From Candidatus Poribacteria bacterium (GTDB lineage Bacteria > Poribacteria > WGA-4E > WGA-3G), in contig JAGFCA010000061.1 of assembly GCA_022394755.1 (NCBI GenBank), positions 27,402 to 91,401 on the forward strand: DNA of 64,000 bases. The letters run 5' to 3'. A program made the translations under genes and the position numbers. Each line of letters starts with the position of its first letter. Within the stretch, counting starts at the first letter, position 1. The notes below the pieces were generated by a model. That model did no database searches. It had not been told where the DNA came from and saw only the letters and a program-made list of their open reading frames with translations. Below are positions 54,897 to 63,461 of the stretch, piece by piece.

Positions 54897-55753
54897 TTGT
54901 CTCCTTGTGTTCCTGTCATTCTCCTTTGCAGCATGTATCAACAAATTATACCATATTATAGGTGTGAAATCAAATTTATTGATAGTAATGTGTATGTAAG
55001 GTCTTTAGCATAATTATCACCCAGTCTTTGTGTTGGGATATAATAATTGCTATTTTCAGCAGTATCTGAACCTTGGAATGTCCGGAAAAGAGGGTTTTGT
55101 ATATTAGTTTTCTCTGTGGCAGGTTATTATATGATATGTTTAGAACTGTAAATAACAAATATTTATTAATATGTTTCGTTTTACAGAGATACCGCATTCA
55201 CGCAATCCTGCACGAAGCAATCATACGAACCCTTATTCTATAAAGGTTTATAAATTTAAATGCACCAATTCTTCGTGAATCACGTATGTTATTTATATAT
55301 TAACTATAGTGCGTATGGAATGCATTTTTGTTCATAATCTGATGATAAATGTATTGGGTATTTCCTATATTTCCTATGAATTTACCATAAACCTTACAAA
55401 TACTTGTTAATTTCAAAACTTTACACACCCGATGTGATAGGTATGTAACCTTTGGCATGAATATCATGGATGAAAGTGTAATGTTGTACCATGTGACATT
55501 GTTGTAGTTAGGAACTGCAACAATGAGGTCAGGTAATGATTTAAGTATCATTGTTGCTATGGAAAAAGATCCTTGTAAATATTACGTTAGCTATCCACCA
55601 GTCTATGGTAATGATATTCTTTGAGAATGAATTTAATAAGATTTTTGAACACACATTAAATATGTGAGTATTATTCTTTATTGAAGATAGCAATTAATGA
55701 TATGATATGATATTGAAAAAACTTCAAAATAAACAATAACATGGAGAAAATAA
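54897..55753. other. intergenic region with one hairpin
   Basis: About 860 bp with no credible gene on either strand. A hairpin at 55497-55525 pairs CATTGTTGTAGTT with AACTGCAACAATG (one G-U) around AGG but has no U-tract. The left end should carry the promoter of the prenyl synthase operon, the right end that of the LamG gene, which has GGAG 7 nt before its ATG. Confidence 0.4.
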
Positions 55754-56533
55754 ATGAATAACATATTGAATTTGAGAAGATGTATAATGTTTTTTCTGGT
55801 TTTTATTCTTTGTAATCCACTATTTGCCCAAGATCGTCATACCGTTCTTCTTTACACATTTGAAAATGTCAAGGGGAACACGATTTCAGATTTATCAATA
55901 AATAAAAACAATGGCAAGATAATGGGGGCTAAATTAGGAGATGGAAAATTTCGTAGAGGTATGGTATTTGGTGGGGATCAACATGAGGATTTCATAGAGA
56001 TTCCTGATAGTATTAGTCTTGATCTAATTGATGGACTTAGTGTAGAGATGTGGTTATTCTTGAATTCTACATCCACTTCTGGTGGAGTTGGTGTTACAAA
56101 AGCATCAACATATAAAGTAGGACCCAGGAACGATTCTAATCTGGAACTAAGAATTAACACAACTACTACTGCATGGGGAGCTGCCGTGTTTCTCAGTCAA
56201 AAGGACTTACCATTAAACAAATGGGTACATATTGCTGGAACCTATGATGCGAAATCTGGGGATGCGAAGTTATATTTAAATGGAAATCTTGATAACGAAA
56301 AAAAGATCGAAGGACAGATTCAACCAAATGATTCAGTAATTTGGATTGGTCGGGGTGGTACTCCATACCTTCACGGAAGTCTGGATGATATTCGAATATC
56401 TAACATTGCTCGTACTGAAAAAGAAATTCAAGAATTAATGGAAATTGGTATTGCAGGCGTACTTGCAGTTGACCCTAAAGGTAAGTTGTCAACGAATTGG
56501 GGACAGCTAAAAGCGTCTATCATCTCATATTAA
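55754..56533 (+). CDS. secreted LamG-domain protein with TTWG tail
   Basis: A 259-aa secreted protein: signal peptide to about residue 25 (LFAQ), then one LamG domain (TVLLYTFENVKGNTISDLS, RRGMVFGGDQHEDFIEIP, LSVEMWLFL, LNKWVHIAGTYDAKSGDAKLYLNGNLDNE, WIGRGGTPYLHGSLDDIRISNIARTEKEIQ). It ends VDPKGKLSTNWGQLKASIISY, the shared tail plus four extra residues. Same architecture as the protein at 24731. Likely binds glycans at the cell surface (inference). Confidence 0.86.
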   Translation: MNNILNLRRCIMFFLVFILCNPLFAQDRHTVLLYTFENVKGNTISDLSINKNNGKIMGAKLGDGKFRRGMVFGGDQHEDFIEIPDSISLDLIDGLSVEMWLFLNSTSTSGGVGVTKASTYKVGPRNDSNLELRINTTTTAWGAAVFLSQKDLPLNKWVHIAGTYDAKSGDAKLYLNGNLDNEKKIEGQIQPNDSVIWIGRGGTPYLHGSLDDIRISNIARTEKEIQELMEIGIAGVLAVDPKGKLSTNWGQLKASIISY

Positions 56534-57110
56534 TTAGGTTGAGTTAACTAAAGCCTATCTCATAAATCAAATGCTTGGAATATTTTTGGAGCTTATCATG
56601 CATTATATATTGATATAATGGGGTGGGAGACCGTCCTACGAAAGATAAATTAGTGTGAGTTTGATAAATCAATTTATTGTATTTGGTGCGGTTAATCAAA
56701 ATCAGGAATCAACGGTAGGAACGCTTTATTGCGTTCCTCGGTATGAATGACATTCAGTTATTTCCGGGAAACCACACCTACCGGTATATAGGAGTGATAT
56801 TTCTGGAGAATGGATATTAATTGCCTATTATCAAACTCACGTTAAATTAGATTATATTGATGTTCAAGTCAGGTATATAGAAAACCTAACAATAATTTTG
56901 TAGACCAAGCCGTCCCGATGGGATTCCAGGATCTTGATAGATGGTGGATAGGGAATACTTCAGACATGAGCATGATGCTTAAATCGATAGATAGGACAGT
57001 ATTAGGCATATCATGCAGGGTTATTATGAGTGATATTTTTCGATAATGAAGTTTATTTCTTATATGTAAACTGAAAATATAAATACAAGTATTGTATTGA
57101 TAAACAGGTA
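56534..57110. other. convergent intergenic region carrying a repeat
   Basis: 577 bp between convergent genes. It holds the repeat at 56685-56778. The rest (for example 56900-56950, GCCGTCCCGATGGGATTCC) looks like worn repeat sequence rather than coding DNA. Confidence 0.4.
56685..56778. repeat. 94-bp inverted-repeat element with internal hairpin
   Basis: Ends GGTGCGGTT (56685-56693) and AACCACACC (56770-56778) are inverted with one mismatch. Inside, GGAACGC/GCGTTCC (56718-56724 with 56731-56737) forms a hairpin around TTTATT. The leader GTGCGGTTAATCAAAATCA nearly matches 24166-24184. MITE/REP-like. Confidence 0.65.
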
Positions 57111-58067
57111 TTATTCAGCCTTGATATTTCCCCAAGTAGATGTCAGTAAATGACTATTCGGTTTCACAGGGAGGGATGTTGAAGCAGGATCATACCACAC
57201 AGGATCAATATTTACCCCATCCTGTGTAAGTTGCATAGTCCTACCTGTTGCTATATCAACGGTAAAGATTTGTGTGATTCCTTTAACAGACTTACTGTAT
57301 ACCATACGCTTTCCATTCGGTGCCCATGCAAGAGCAGATACAAATGAGATATCTGTGGATACAACCAGTTTTTGATTAAAACCATCAGGGGTGACAGTGT
57401 ATATTCCATTCTCTTTATGCAAACCACTTGAATAGAAAGCGATTTTATCTCCAAGAGGTGACCATCTGGGTAGAATGTAATGAGGATTCTTATCTAAAAT
57501 CAGTCTTTTGCTTTCCTTGGTTTCAAGATTAAATACATAGATCTCTCTTTTCTTTACGTTAGAAATGACATAAGCAATTTTTGTACCATCAGGAGACCCG
57601 GATGGATCACCCCCCAATCGATGTGTTTGGATGGTAGGTTCAATATAGTTTCCATCTGCTGAAGCAATATGTATATTATAATTATTGGCTATTTTTGAAT
57701 ATGCCACAAAAGCGATTTGCTTCCCATCTGGGGACCATATTGGTTCCCTTTTATAGATCATCTCATCAAATACAGGTTTAACATTTGAACCATCCGCGTC
57801 CATAATAAAAACATCATGTGTACCGTTACGATCAGCACAAAAGAGGATTTTTTCACCATTGGGTGACCATGCCAATTGGTTTATCTTACCTGATCTACGT
57901 AGTAGGATTTGATGATCTCCACCATTTGGATTCATTAAGTTTATTGTTGATGAGTCATTTTTCCAGGTGACATAAGCAATTTTCTCTGTATCTGGAGCTG
58001 CTGCTAACACAGGAAGTACAATCATCAAACTAATAAAACATATCAGAATAAATCTAAGAGTTTTCAT
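57111..58067 (-). CDS. secreted TolB-like beta-propeller (PD40) protein with TTWG tail
   Basis: A 318-aa exported protein: signal peptide to about residue 23 (VLAAA), then six or so WD40-like PD40 repeats of the TolB type, each with a W-SP-G-x-I/M-F/Y motif (LAWSPNGEKILFCADRNG, PIWSPDGKQIAFVAYS, PRWSPLGDKIAFYSSG, LAWAPNGKRMVYSKS) and DADGSN- or TPDGFN-type turns. The end, VKPNSHLLTSTWGNIKAE, is the shared tail with one extra residue. It lacks TolB's N-terminal domain, so it is probably not part of the Tol-Pal system. Confidence 0.86.
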   Translation of the reverse strand: MKTLRFILICFISLMIVLPVLAAAPDTEKIAYVTWKNDSSTINLMNPNGGDHQILLRRSGKINQLAWSPNGEKILFCADRNGTHDVFIMDADGSNVKPVFDEMIYKREPIWSPDGKQIAFVAYSKIANNYNIHIASADGNYIEPTIQTHRLGGDPSGSPDGTKIAYVISNVKKREIYVFNLETKESKRLILDKNPHYILPRWSPLGDKIAFYSSGLHKENGIYTVTPDGFNQKLVVSTDISFVSALAWAPNGKRMVYSKSVKGITQIFTVDIATGRTMQLTQDGVNIDPVWYDPASTSLPVKPNSHLLTSTWGNIKAE

Positions 58068-58215
58068 ATCATATCTCCAATTATAAGAAATATTAAATTA
58101 TTGATTAACATTCATTGATGGTTGTATCATTAATCTGAATTAATGTTTAACTAACTTTGTACATACCAATTTTATGATAAAATTGAAGTTCTCTTTAAGG
58201 ACAACAATTATAGAC

Positions 58216-58962
58216 CTATTCAATAGTAATAGTTATTGTATTTGATTCAAGTGCCGTTTTCCCACGTAAAGATTTAATTGGTAAATATATGTCCTGTAGT
58301 TGGTTCTTATACTTCTCCCTAATGAAGTCAATTTGATCTTGTGTGTAACTAATTGCAGCTTGCTTAGCCTCAGGTGTGAACTGTTGGTTTGTGTTATTCT
58401 GAATATTCATTATCTCGCGTTCTAACTCAATAATTTGTGGATGCTGATCTTGGATTGATTCTTTATATACCTCCATTACGGTTGTGATTTTGACGGTGTA
58501 TGTACCGGGATTAAGTTGAAAGTGTGCAGACAGATCTTCTAAGGAGAGTGTCTGAGTTTGCGTAGCTTTTAAATCAAAACCTTTAATACACCTCATAGAT
58601 TTTCCACCTTTGTATAGTGTCTTTAAAGGAATTGAAGGTGCAACAGGTTTACCCATTCTTAATACTTGCCCATTACCATCAGTTACAGATAACTGTTTGA
58701 ATACATTGGCTGAGGCAAGGATGGAAAAAGGCACCAATAAATCAAACTTTCCATTCTGAATTTTCAGTTCAAGCGGTATGGATTCTTCTGATGTATAGGA
58801 TGTTTTTGATGATGATAATTCTAAAATGGCAAGAGCATTCGATGAGGAATCTTCCGAAGTAGATGCTTCCTGACTTGAGTTCTCCGTTTCTGTTTGCATA
58901 CCACCAAGACATCCAAGTAAAACAATAAATAAAAAGACAGTAAGAATTGAAAGTGATTTCAT
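58216..58962 (-). CDS. hypothetical lipoprotein
   Basis: A 248-aa lipoprotein: lipobox VLLGC (Cys about residue 18), a Ser/Glu-rich linker (to about residue 45), then a beta-sandwich-like domain (LELSSSKTSYTSEESIPLELKIQNGKFDL, GTYTVKITTVMEVY) that resembles periplasmic Ig-like modules seen in intracellular proteinase-inhibitor-type proteins, and a helical C-terminal part (PEAKQAAISYTQDQIDFIREKY). No family named with confidence. It lacks the TTWG tail. Confidence 0.75.
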   Translation of the reverse strand: MKSLSILTVFLFIVLLGCLGGMQTETENSSQEASTSEDSSSNALAILELSSSKTSYTSEESIPLELKIQNGKFDLLVPFSILASANVFKQLSVTDGNGQVLRMGKPVAPSIPLKTLYKGGKSMRCIKGFDLKATQTQTLSLEDLSAHFQLNPGTYTVKITTVMEVYKESIQDQHPQIIELEREIMNIQNNTNQQFTPEAKQAAISYTQDQIDFIREKYKNQLQDIYLPIKSLRGKTALESNTITITIE

Positions 58963-59033
58963 AAATGTGTATTACCTCTAAAAGGTGTGTAGAGTTCAAA
59001 TAAAAAAGTATATATAACCAACTATCATAGTTT

Positions 59034-60119
59034 CTATAGGTTCAATGAAATACCTAAACCTGGAATATCTGGTACATCAATGAATCCATTGGTAATAGTT
59101 TCGGGGGGATCAACGAGAGTGCTTCGCCAATCTACTTCTCCCCATGCATATTCGAGGATGCCGAAGTTTGGTATGGTTGCCATACATTGAACACTTGCTG
59201 CAGTTGCTACTGGACCACTTGGGTTGTGTGGTGTGATCTTAACATTCGTAGTTTCAGCTAATGTTGCGATCTTTTTTAAACCTAACAATCCACCAACATG
59301 TTTTATATCTGGTAAGATATAATCAACCCTTCCAAGTCTAAGTAGTATATTAAACTCTTCAAGTGTCCGTAGTTTTTCTCCAGTTGCAATTGGCATTGAG
59401 GTAGACTGACTGACATGTGCGACAGCATCTAAATCATCCAGTGGAATTGGATCTTCAATCCAAAAAAGATTTAGATCATCCAATTCCTTTGATGTTTGAA
59501 CAATTAATCCTGCGTTAAACCTGCTATGGCAATCCACCATTAGATCAATATCTTCTCCGATAGTGTCTCTTATCATACGTAAACGTTCTATTCCTTGTCG
59601 AATAGCAGCATTCAGAGAGTTTTTAGATATATCAGAGGTAGAAACACCATCAAATGGTGCGCATTTTATAGCAGTAAATCCTTCTTCAACAGCCTTTTCT
59701 GCATTTTTCGCAAATCCCAATGGACTCCTATCTATAGTTGCACGGTTGATATTGGCATATAGACGAATTTTTGACCTACATCTTCCACCTAACAATTGAT
59801 GACTGGGAACGTCCAACTTCTTTCCTGCTAAATCCCACATCGCATGTTCAATTGCACTGATTATTGTATGGTATGTATGTCCTTCACTGTCTGTGAAAAA
59901 ACGTCTACGATAGGATTCAAAATCGAAGATGTTAAATCCAATTAGGTTTGGTTCAAGGTTCTTGATGATTTGATGTATTTGTTCATCTTTTCTACTGTGT
60001 GATGCTTCACCTATACCAATTGAACCCTCTTCAGAGTGAACAAGGATAAAGACCCAATTACCCCGATGGTTTACATGTATACTCTCTACTTCAATAGATT
60101 TAATTTTTAATGTAGACAT
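59034..60119 (-). CDS. mandelate racemase/muconate lactonizing enzyme-family (enolase superfamily)
   Basis: A 361-aa enolase-superfamily enzyme: capping domain (IKSIEVESIHVNHRGNWVFILVHSEEG, ISAIEHAMWDLAGKKLDVPSHQLLGG), then barrel residues GFTAIKCAP (general-base Lys; KxK reads KCA), MVDCHSRFN (metal Asp), FWIEDP (metal Glu), ATGEKL (metal Glu) and VKITPHNPSGP (His as second base, mandelate-racemase type). It likely dehydrates or racemises sugar acids. The ORF begins at GTG 60122, but the next codon, ATG at 60119, is the likely start. Confidence 0.9.
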   Translation of the reverse strand: MSTLKIKSIEVESIHVNHRGNWVFILVHSEEGSIGIGEASHSRKDEQIHQIIKNLEPNLIGFNIFDFESYRRRFFTDSEGHTYHTIISAIEHAMWDLAGKKLDVPSHQLLGGRCRSKIRLYANINRATIDRSPLGFAKNAEKAVEEGFTAIKCAPFDGVSTSDISKNSLNAAIRQGIERLRMIRDTIGEDIDLMVDCHSRFNAGLIVQTSKELDDLNLFWIEDPIPLDDLDAVAHVSQSTSMPIATGEKLRTLEEFNILLRLGRVDYILPDIKHVGGLLGLKKIATLAETTNVKITPHNPSGPVATAASVQCMATIPNFGILEYAWGEVDWRSTLVDPPETITNGFIDVPDIPGLGISLNL

Positions 60120-60206
60120 CACGTTACTGAATATGATATTACCAAGGGAATGTCCTCATAATAGTCGGACCATTTGAATTCAAATGGGGTTCATAATAGA
60201 ACTATT

Positions 60207-60854
60207 TTAGGATGTAGCTGCCCATTTTGCTGCTTGTGTGATGAGGGTTTGCATGCTGTCTCGTTCAAATGTCCCTGGACCGTGTCCTAAAGTGGTGTAA
60301 AATACGCGTCCTTCACCGTAATTTTTGACCCATGCCATTGGATGTGATTTTCCAAACCATTCAGCAGTTGCTAATACCTGTAAGTTTGGTTCATGTGCGG
60401 ATATGTATATCTCATCTTCTACATCAAAATCAGAAATACCTTGTGTTGTAGGGTGTTCATTATCTTCAATGTTAACCGTGAAAGTTGATCCCGGAGGATG
60501 CCAATTTGCATGTCCTCCAATTAGATCAACAGCACGTCCACCGATCCACCATGCTGTGCCGTGTATTCCTACTAATCCTTTTCCACCCTCCACAAATTGA
60601 AACAGTCCTTCTTCTTGTTCAGTAGATAAATCTGGAACCTTTTTAGTAGTTCCATCTTCTTGTCTCTCTGAACGTGTAAAACCTGTTCCGAAGACACATG
60701 CATCATAATCGTCTAATTCCTTGGATGCTAAGACTTCTTTATCATCTGTAAGTGTTGCTGAAATTTCTACATCAGCATCAAGGAACGTGTGAATTACACT
60801 GGCACTGGCATTAAAGCGATGGTTTTCTCCGGATAATACGAGTATTTTTGGCAT
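60207..60854 (-). CDS. ThuA-domain protein
   Basis: A 215-aa protein of the ThuA/trehalose-utilisation family (glutamine-amidotransferase-like fold): KILVLSGENHRF, DYDACVFGTGFTRSE, LFQFVEGGKGLVGIHGTAWW, LIGGHANWHPPGSTFTVNIEDNEHPTTQGI, DEIYISAHEPNLQVLAT and GRVFYTTLGHGPGTFERDSMQTLITQAAKWA. ThuA-like enzymes take part in disaccharide breakdown in planctomycetes and relatives. No signal peptide, so cytoplasmic. It lies just upstream of the enolase-superfamily gene on the same strand (87-nt gap), perhaps one sugar-acid route. Confidence 0.9.
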   Translation of the reverse strand: MPKILVLSGENHRFNASASVIHTFLDADVEISATLTDDKEVLASKELDDYDACVFGTGFTRSERQEDGTTKKVPDLSTEQEEGLFQFVEGGKGLVGIHGTAWWIGGRAVDLIGGHANWHPPGSTFTVNIEDNEHPTTQGISDFDVEDEIYISAHEPNLQVLATAEWFGKSHPMAWVKNYGEGRVFYTTLGHGPGTFERDSMQTLITQAAKWAATS

Positions 60855-61307
60855 GATTGACTCCTTTGAATATCGAATGTTCTGAGATAATATGTATATA
60901 TTGATAGTTTAGACAATAACCGTATTAATGTCAATGTAATCTATTGGTCTTTATCTGGATATTAATTTACAATTATTAGTAATCAGTTTTCTGTTGTGCT
61001 TTTGTTAAAATAAGATAACTTGGAACCAATGTACACTTTCTGTTAAATTGTGAATCTAAGAAGGTGGGTTTGACAATAAATGTGTGAACTTCATTATTAA
61101 AATAACGTTCTCATACCGAAGGTTGTTGATTTTAAATATTGGAAAAGTTTAAAAGTTTGTAATTTTGTGTATACTATCTATAAACAGCATAGAACATTGG
61201 TTTGTAGACAATTTTTTGATCTAAGTTATAAAGTAAAATGTATCGTAGATGTAGTTATGACAACATCTACGATACATTTAAGGTATGTGAACTAAGTGGT
61301 TTTATTA
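60855..61307. other. intergenic region
   Basis: About 450 bp with no gene recognised. It contains the terminator at 61236-61279, and GGAG-like sequence before the ThuA start. Otherwise A+T-rich without features I can name. Confidence 0.4.
61236..61279 (-). terminator. rho-independent terminator of VIT-VWA gene
   Basis: Seventeen-nt arms (61236-61252 and 61263-61279) are exact reverse complements around a 10-nt loop. Read on the minus strand the hairpin is followed by TTACTTTATAACTT after a TTT arm end, 28 nt past the stop of the gene at 61308. Confidence 0.85.
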
Positions 61308-63389
61308 CTACTTTTTGGGTTCGATAATCTCATAATTTATATTATCGTGGCAGATAATCATTTGACTACCTAATTTCAGACTTTTTGCTAATTCACGAGA
61401 TTGACTTGCCAAATCAAAGTATTCATTACTACCATATTCAATTTCTTTTCTTTCAGATATACCATCATAACTCGAATCTACCAATATTCCATTTTGTCGA
61501 TGGAAAGTTTTGAGACCAACATGCTTTAAATCAACTTCATGGAGAACATGACTCATTTCTTTTTTAAATCGCATTTCTCGACTATGCATTACATTTTGCT
61601 CAACAGTCATATCAGGATGATACGCTTCGCTGATTGTAGATTTATACTGTCTTCTATATGTACCATCATCAAGAGATTGGAATTGCGTATACGGTGTAAC
61701 GACATCATATTCTTTACAGAGTCGTTCAATTTCTGAACTTACCTCATCAGTATATCCATTCAAAGCAGCGTCATCAACTAATTCAGCGATTCTTCGTGTT
61801 GCCCAAAGTGTTGGTAAGAAACCGTTTTCGTTTTGAATTTCCTTGAATTGGACAGTCTTGGTGAATTCTTTTTGATCAGCACCAATAGATCCTCGTAATT
61901 TTATTGTTGTTTCACCATAGTTTTCGAATCGTCCAAGTAGAGTAAACTGTTCTCCACGAAACATATCAGGTAGTTTAGATGGTGCAATATCTTTGACAGT
62001 AATATCACCGAAATTTAATGCTACATCAACAAGAACAGGTTCATTCATCTTATTAAACAGTGAGGATACCGCTACCTCGATATTCTCATCGGGTGTGACA
62101 TAGTTTCGTGTACCCCCGTTGTCCTCAGCCAATTTATCGAGTAAATGTACATTTACATCGTACCCAACACCAAACACAAAGATACGTGATTGATTGTCAT
62201 TTGCTTTAGCAATATTGTTAAGAATAGCGGTTTCGTTAGTCTCACCAGCAGTTGGACATCCATCCGTAAGGAAAACGATGATACGTGGTCTTTCCGGATC
62301 TGGTTTTTCTGCTAATGCAGTAAGTAGTGCACCATTGATATTTGTACCACCTGTACCTTTAATATCATTAATAAAATCCATTGCTCTTTCTCGATGATCT
62401 TTTACTTTATGCAGTTTGAAAGCCATTCCGAAATTAGTATCCAACGGTTCACTTCCTATCCACTCTTCATGTCCAACTTGCATTACAGAAAATGATGTTA
62501 TTCTGGTATTAAAAAGTAGCAGGTTAAACCTATCTCCATCATTAAGGGTGTTAACACAATATTTTAGAGCTTCTTTTGCCTGTGCAACTTTTTCACCTGC
62601 CATACTGCCAGATTGATCTAAAACGAAGATGAAATCTTTTTCAATAATCTCTGTTTTCTTTATTTCATATTTTGGTGAAACGAGCAACATGAAATATCCA
62701 TCTTCATCGTCATCTGCACGGTGAGTTAGTAGTGACATCCCGAAATCTTCGTTTGATAATTCATAGTAGCATTTGAAATCTTCGTCAGGGTCAATTTGTT
62801 GATCATTATATTGGATTTGTACATTCCTATCATCTATTCGAGTGATATTTATCTCGTGTGAGGGTGAATAGACTGTTCTCAATTCATTGTCAGTCTTAAT
62901 TGTCATCTCTACCTTTAGATCATTGATTTGTCTATCTCCGGATTTTGCTAATGACAACGGATAAGTATATTGAGCAAGTTCATTGTCACCTTCTATGATC
63001 TGAGAATACTCAAATTCAAAACGTATGAGACTATTCGCCTGGATACTTGGTACATCAACTACATAAGCTTTTGTACCTTCATGTTCAAGAAAGGCAGGAT
63101 TTTCATGTTCAGCACATATTCTATAATTCCTTCTTGACTCTGATTTTGATAACAGACGTCCGGTCACTGGTGTACCATCAATAGAGAGAGCGAAATTCGA
63201 GAGTGCTGTGTCATCAGAAATAGGAAATATATATATACCATCAACTTCGAAATTATTTGGGTTGGTGAAAGTTTGGAAAATTTTCGTTGTTGCTAATTGA
63301 TTATTGATAGCGATTTGAATTTGGTATTGATTGATTTCTAATTGTGAATTATATGCATCATGTTCTATATTGCGAAATAGTGTTAACAT
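61308..63389 (-). CDS. VIT and VWA domain protein (inter-alpha-trypsin-inhibitor-heavy-chain-like)
   Basis: A 693-aa protein. VIT domain at about residues 10-135 (VDGIYIFPISDDTALSNFALSIDG, GRLLSKSESRRNYR, AFLEHEGTKAYVVDVPSIQANSLIRFEFEY). VWA domain at about 250-430 with the MIDAS motif D258-QS-GS, TGGTNINGALL and FLTDGCPTAGETNE. The C-terminal part (WATRRIAELVDDA, IERLCKEYDVVTPYTQFQSL) is typical of bacterial relatives. No signal peptide or anchor is visible, so secretion is unclear. A strong terminator follows. Confidence 0.9.
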   Translation of the reverse strand: MLTLFRNIEHDAYNSQLEINQYQIQIAINNQLATTKIFQTFTNPNNFEVDGIYIFPISDDTALSNFALSIDGTPVTGRLLSKSESRRNYRICAEHENPAFLEHEGTKAYVVDVPSIQANSLIRFEFEYSQIIEGDNELAQYTYPLSLAKSGDRQINDLKVEMTIKTDNELRTVYSPSHEINITRIDDRNVQIQYNDQQIDPDEDFKCYYELSNEDFGMSLLTHRADDDEDGYFMLLVSPKYEIKKTEIIEKDFIFVLDQSGSMAGEKVAQAKEALKYCVNTLNDGDRFNLLLFNTRITSFSVMQVGHEEWIGSEPLDTNFGMAFKLHKVKDHRERAMDFINDIKGTGGTNINGALLTALAEKPDPERPRIIVFLTDGCPTAGETNETAILNNIAKANDNQSRIFVFGVGYDVNVHLLDKLAEDNGGTRNYVTPDENIEVAVSSLFNKMNEPVLVDVALNFGDITVKDIAPSKLPDMFRGEQFTLLGRFENYGETTIKLRGSIGADQKEFTKTVQFKEIQNENGFLPTLWATRRIAELVDDAALNGYTDEVSSEIERLCKEYDVVTPYTQFQSLDDGTYRRQYKSTISEAYHPDMTVEQNVMHSREMRFKKEMSHVLHEVDLKHVGLKTFHRQNGILVDSSYDGISERKEIEYGSNEYFDLASQSRELAKSLKLGSQMIICHDNINYEIIEPKK

Positions 63390-63461
63390 TGTTTGCTCCT
63401 TCTTATGTAGTTAAGTTTTTCAGTTTTTACTTGTACATATCTCATTAATCATATGTTGTAT

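Noticed and set aside
54897..54944. TTG start for the prenyl synthase
   Set aside because: The ATG at 54896 has a GGAG 4 nt upstream, located inside the longer frame.
54976..55551. Two short open frames on the minus strand
   Set aside because: Low-complexity A+T-rich composition, no ribosome-binding site and no recognisable protein pattern.
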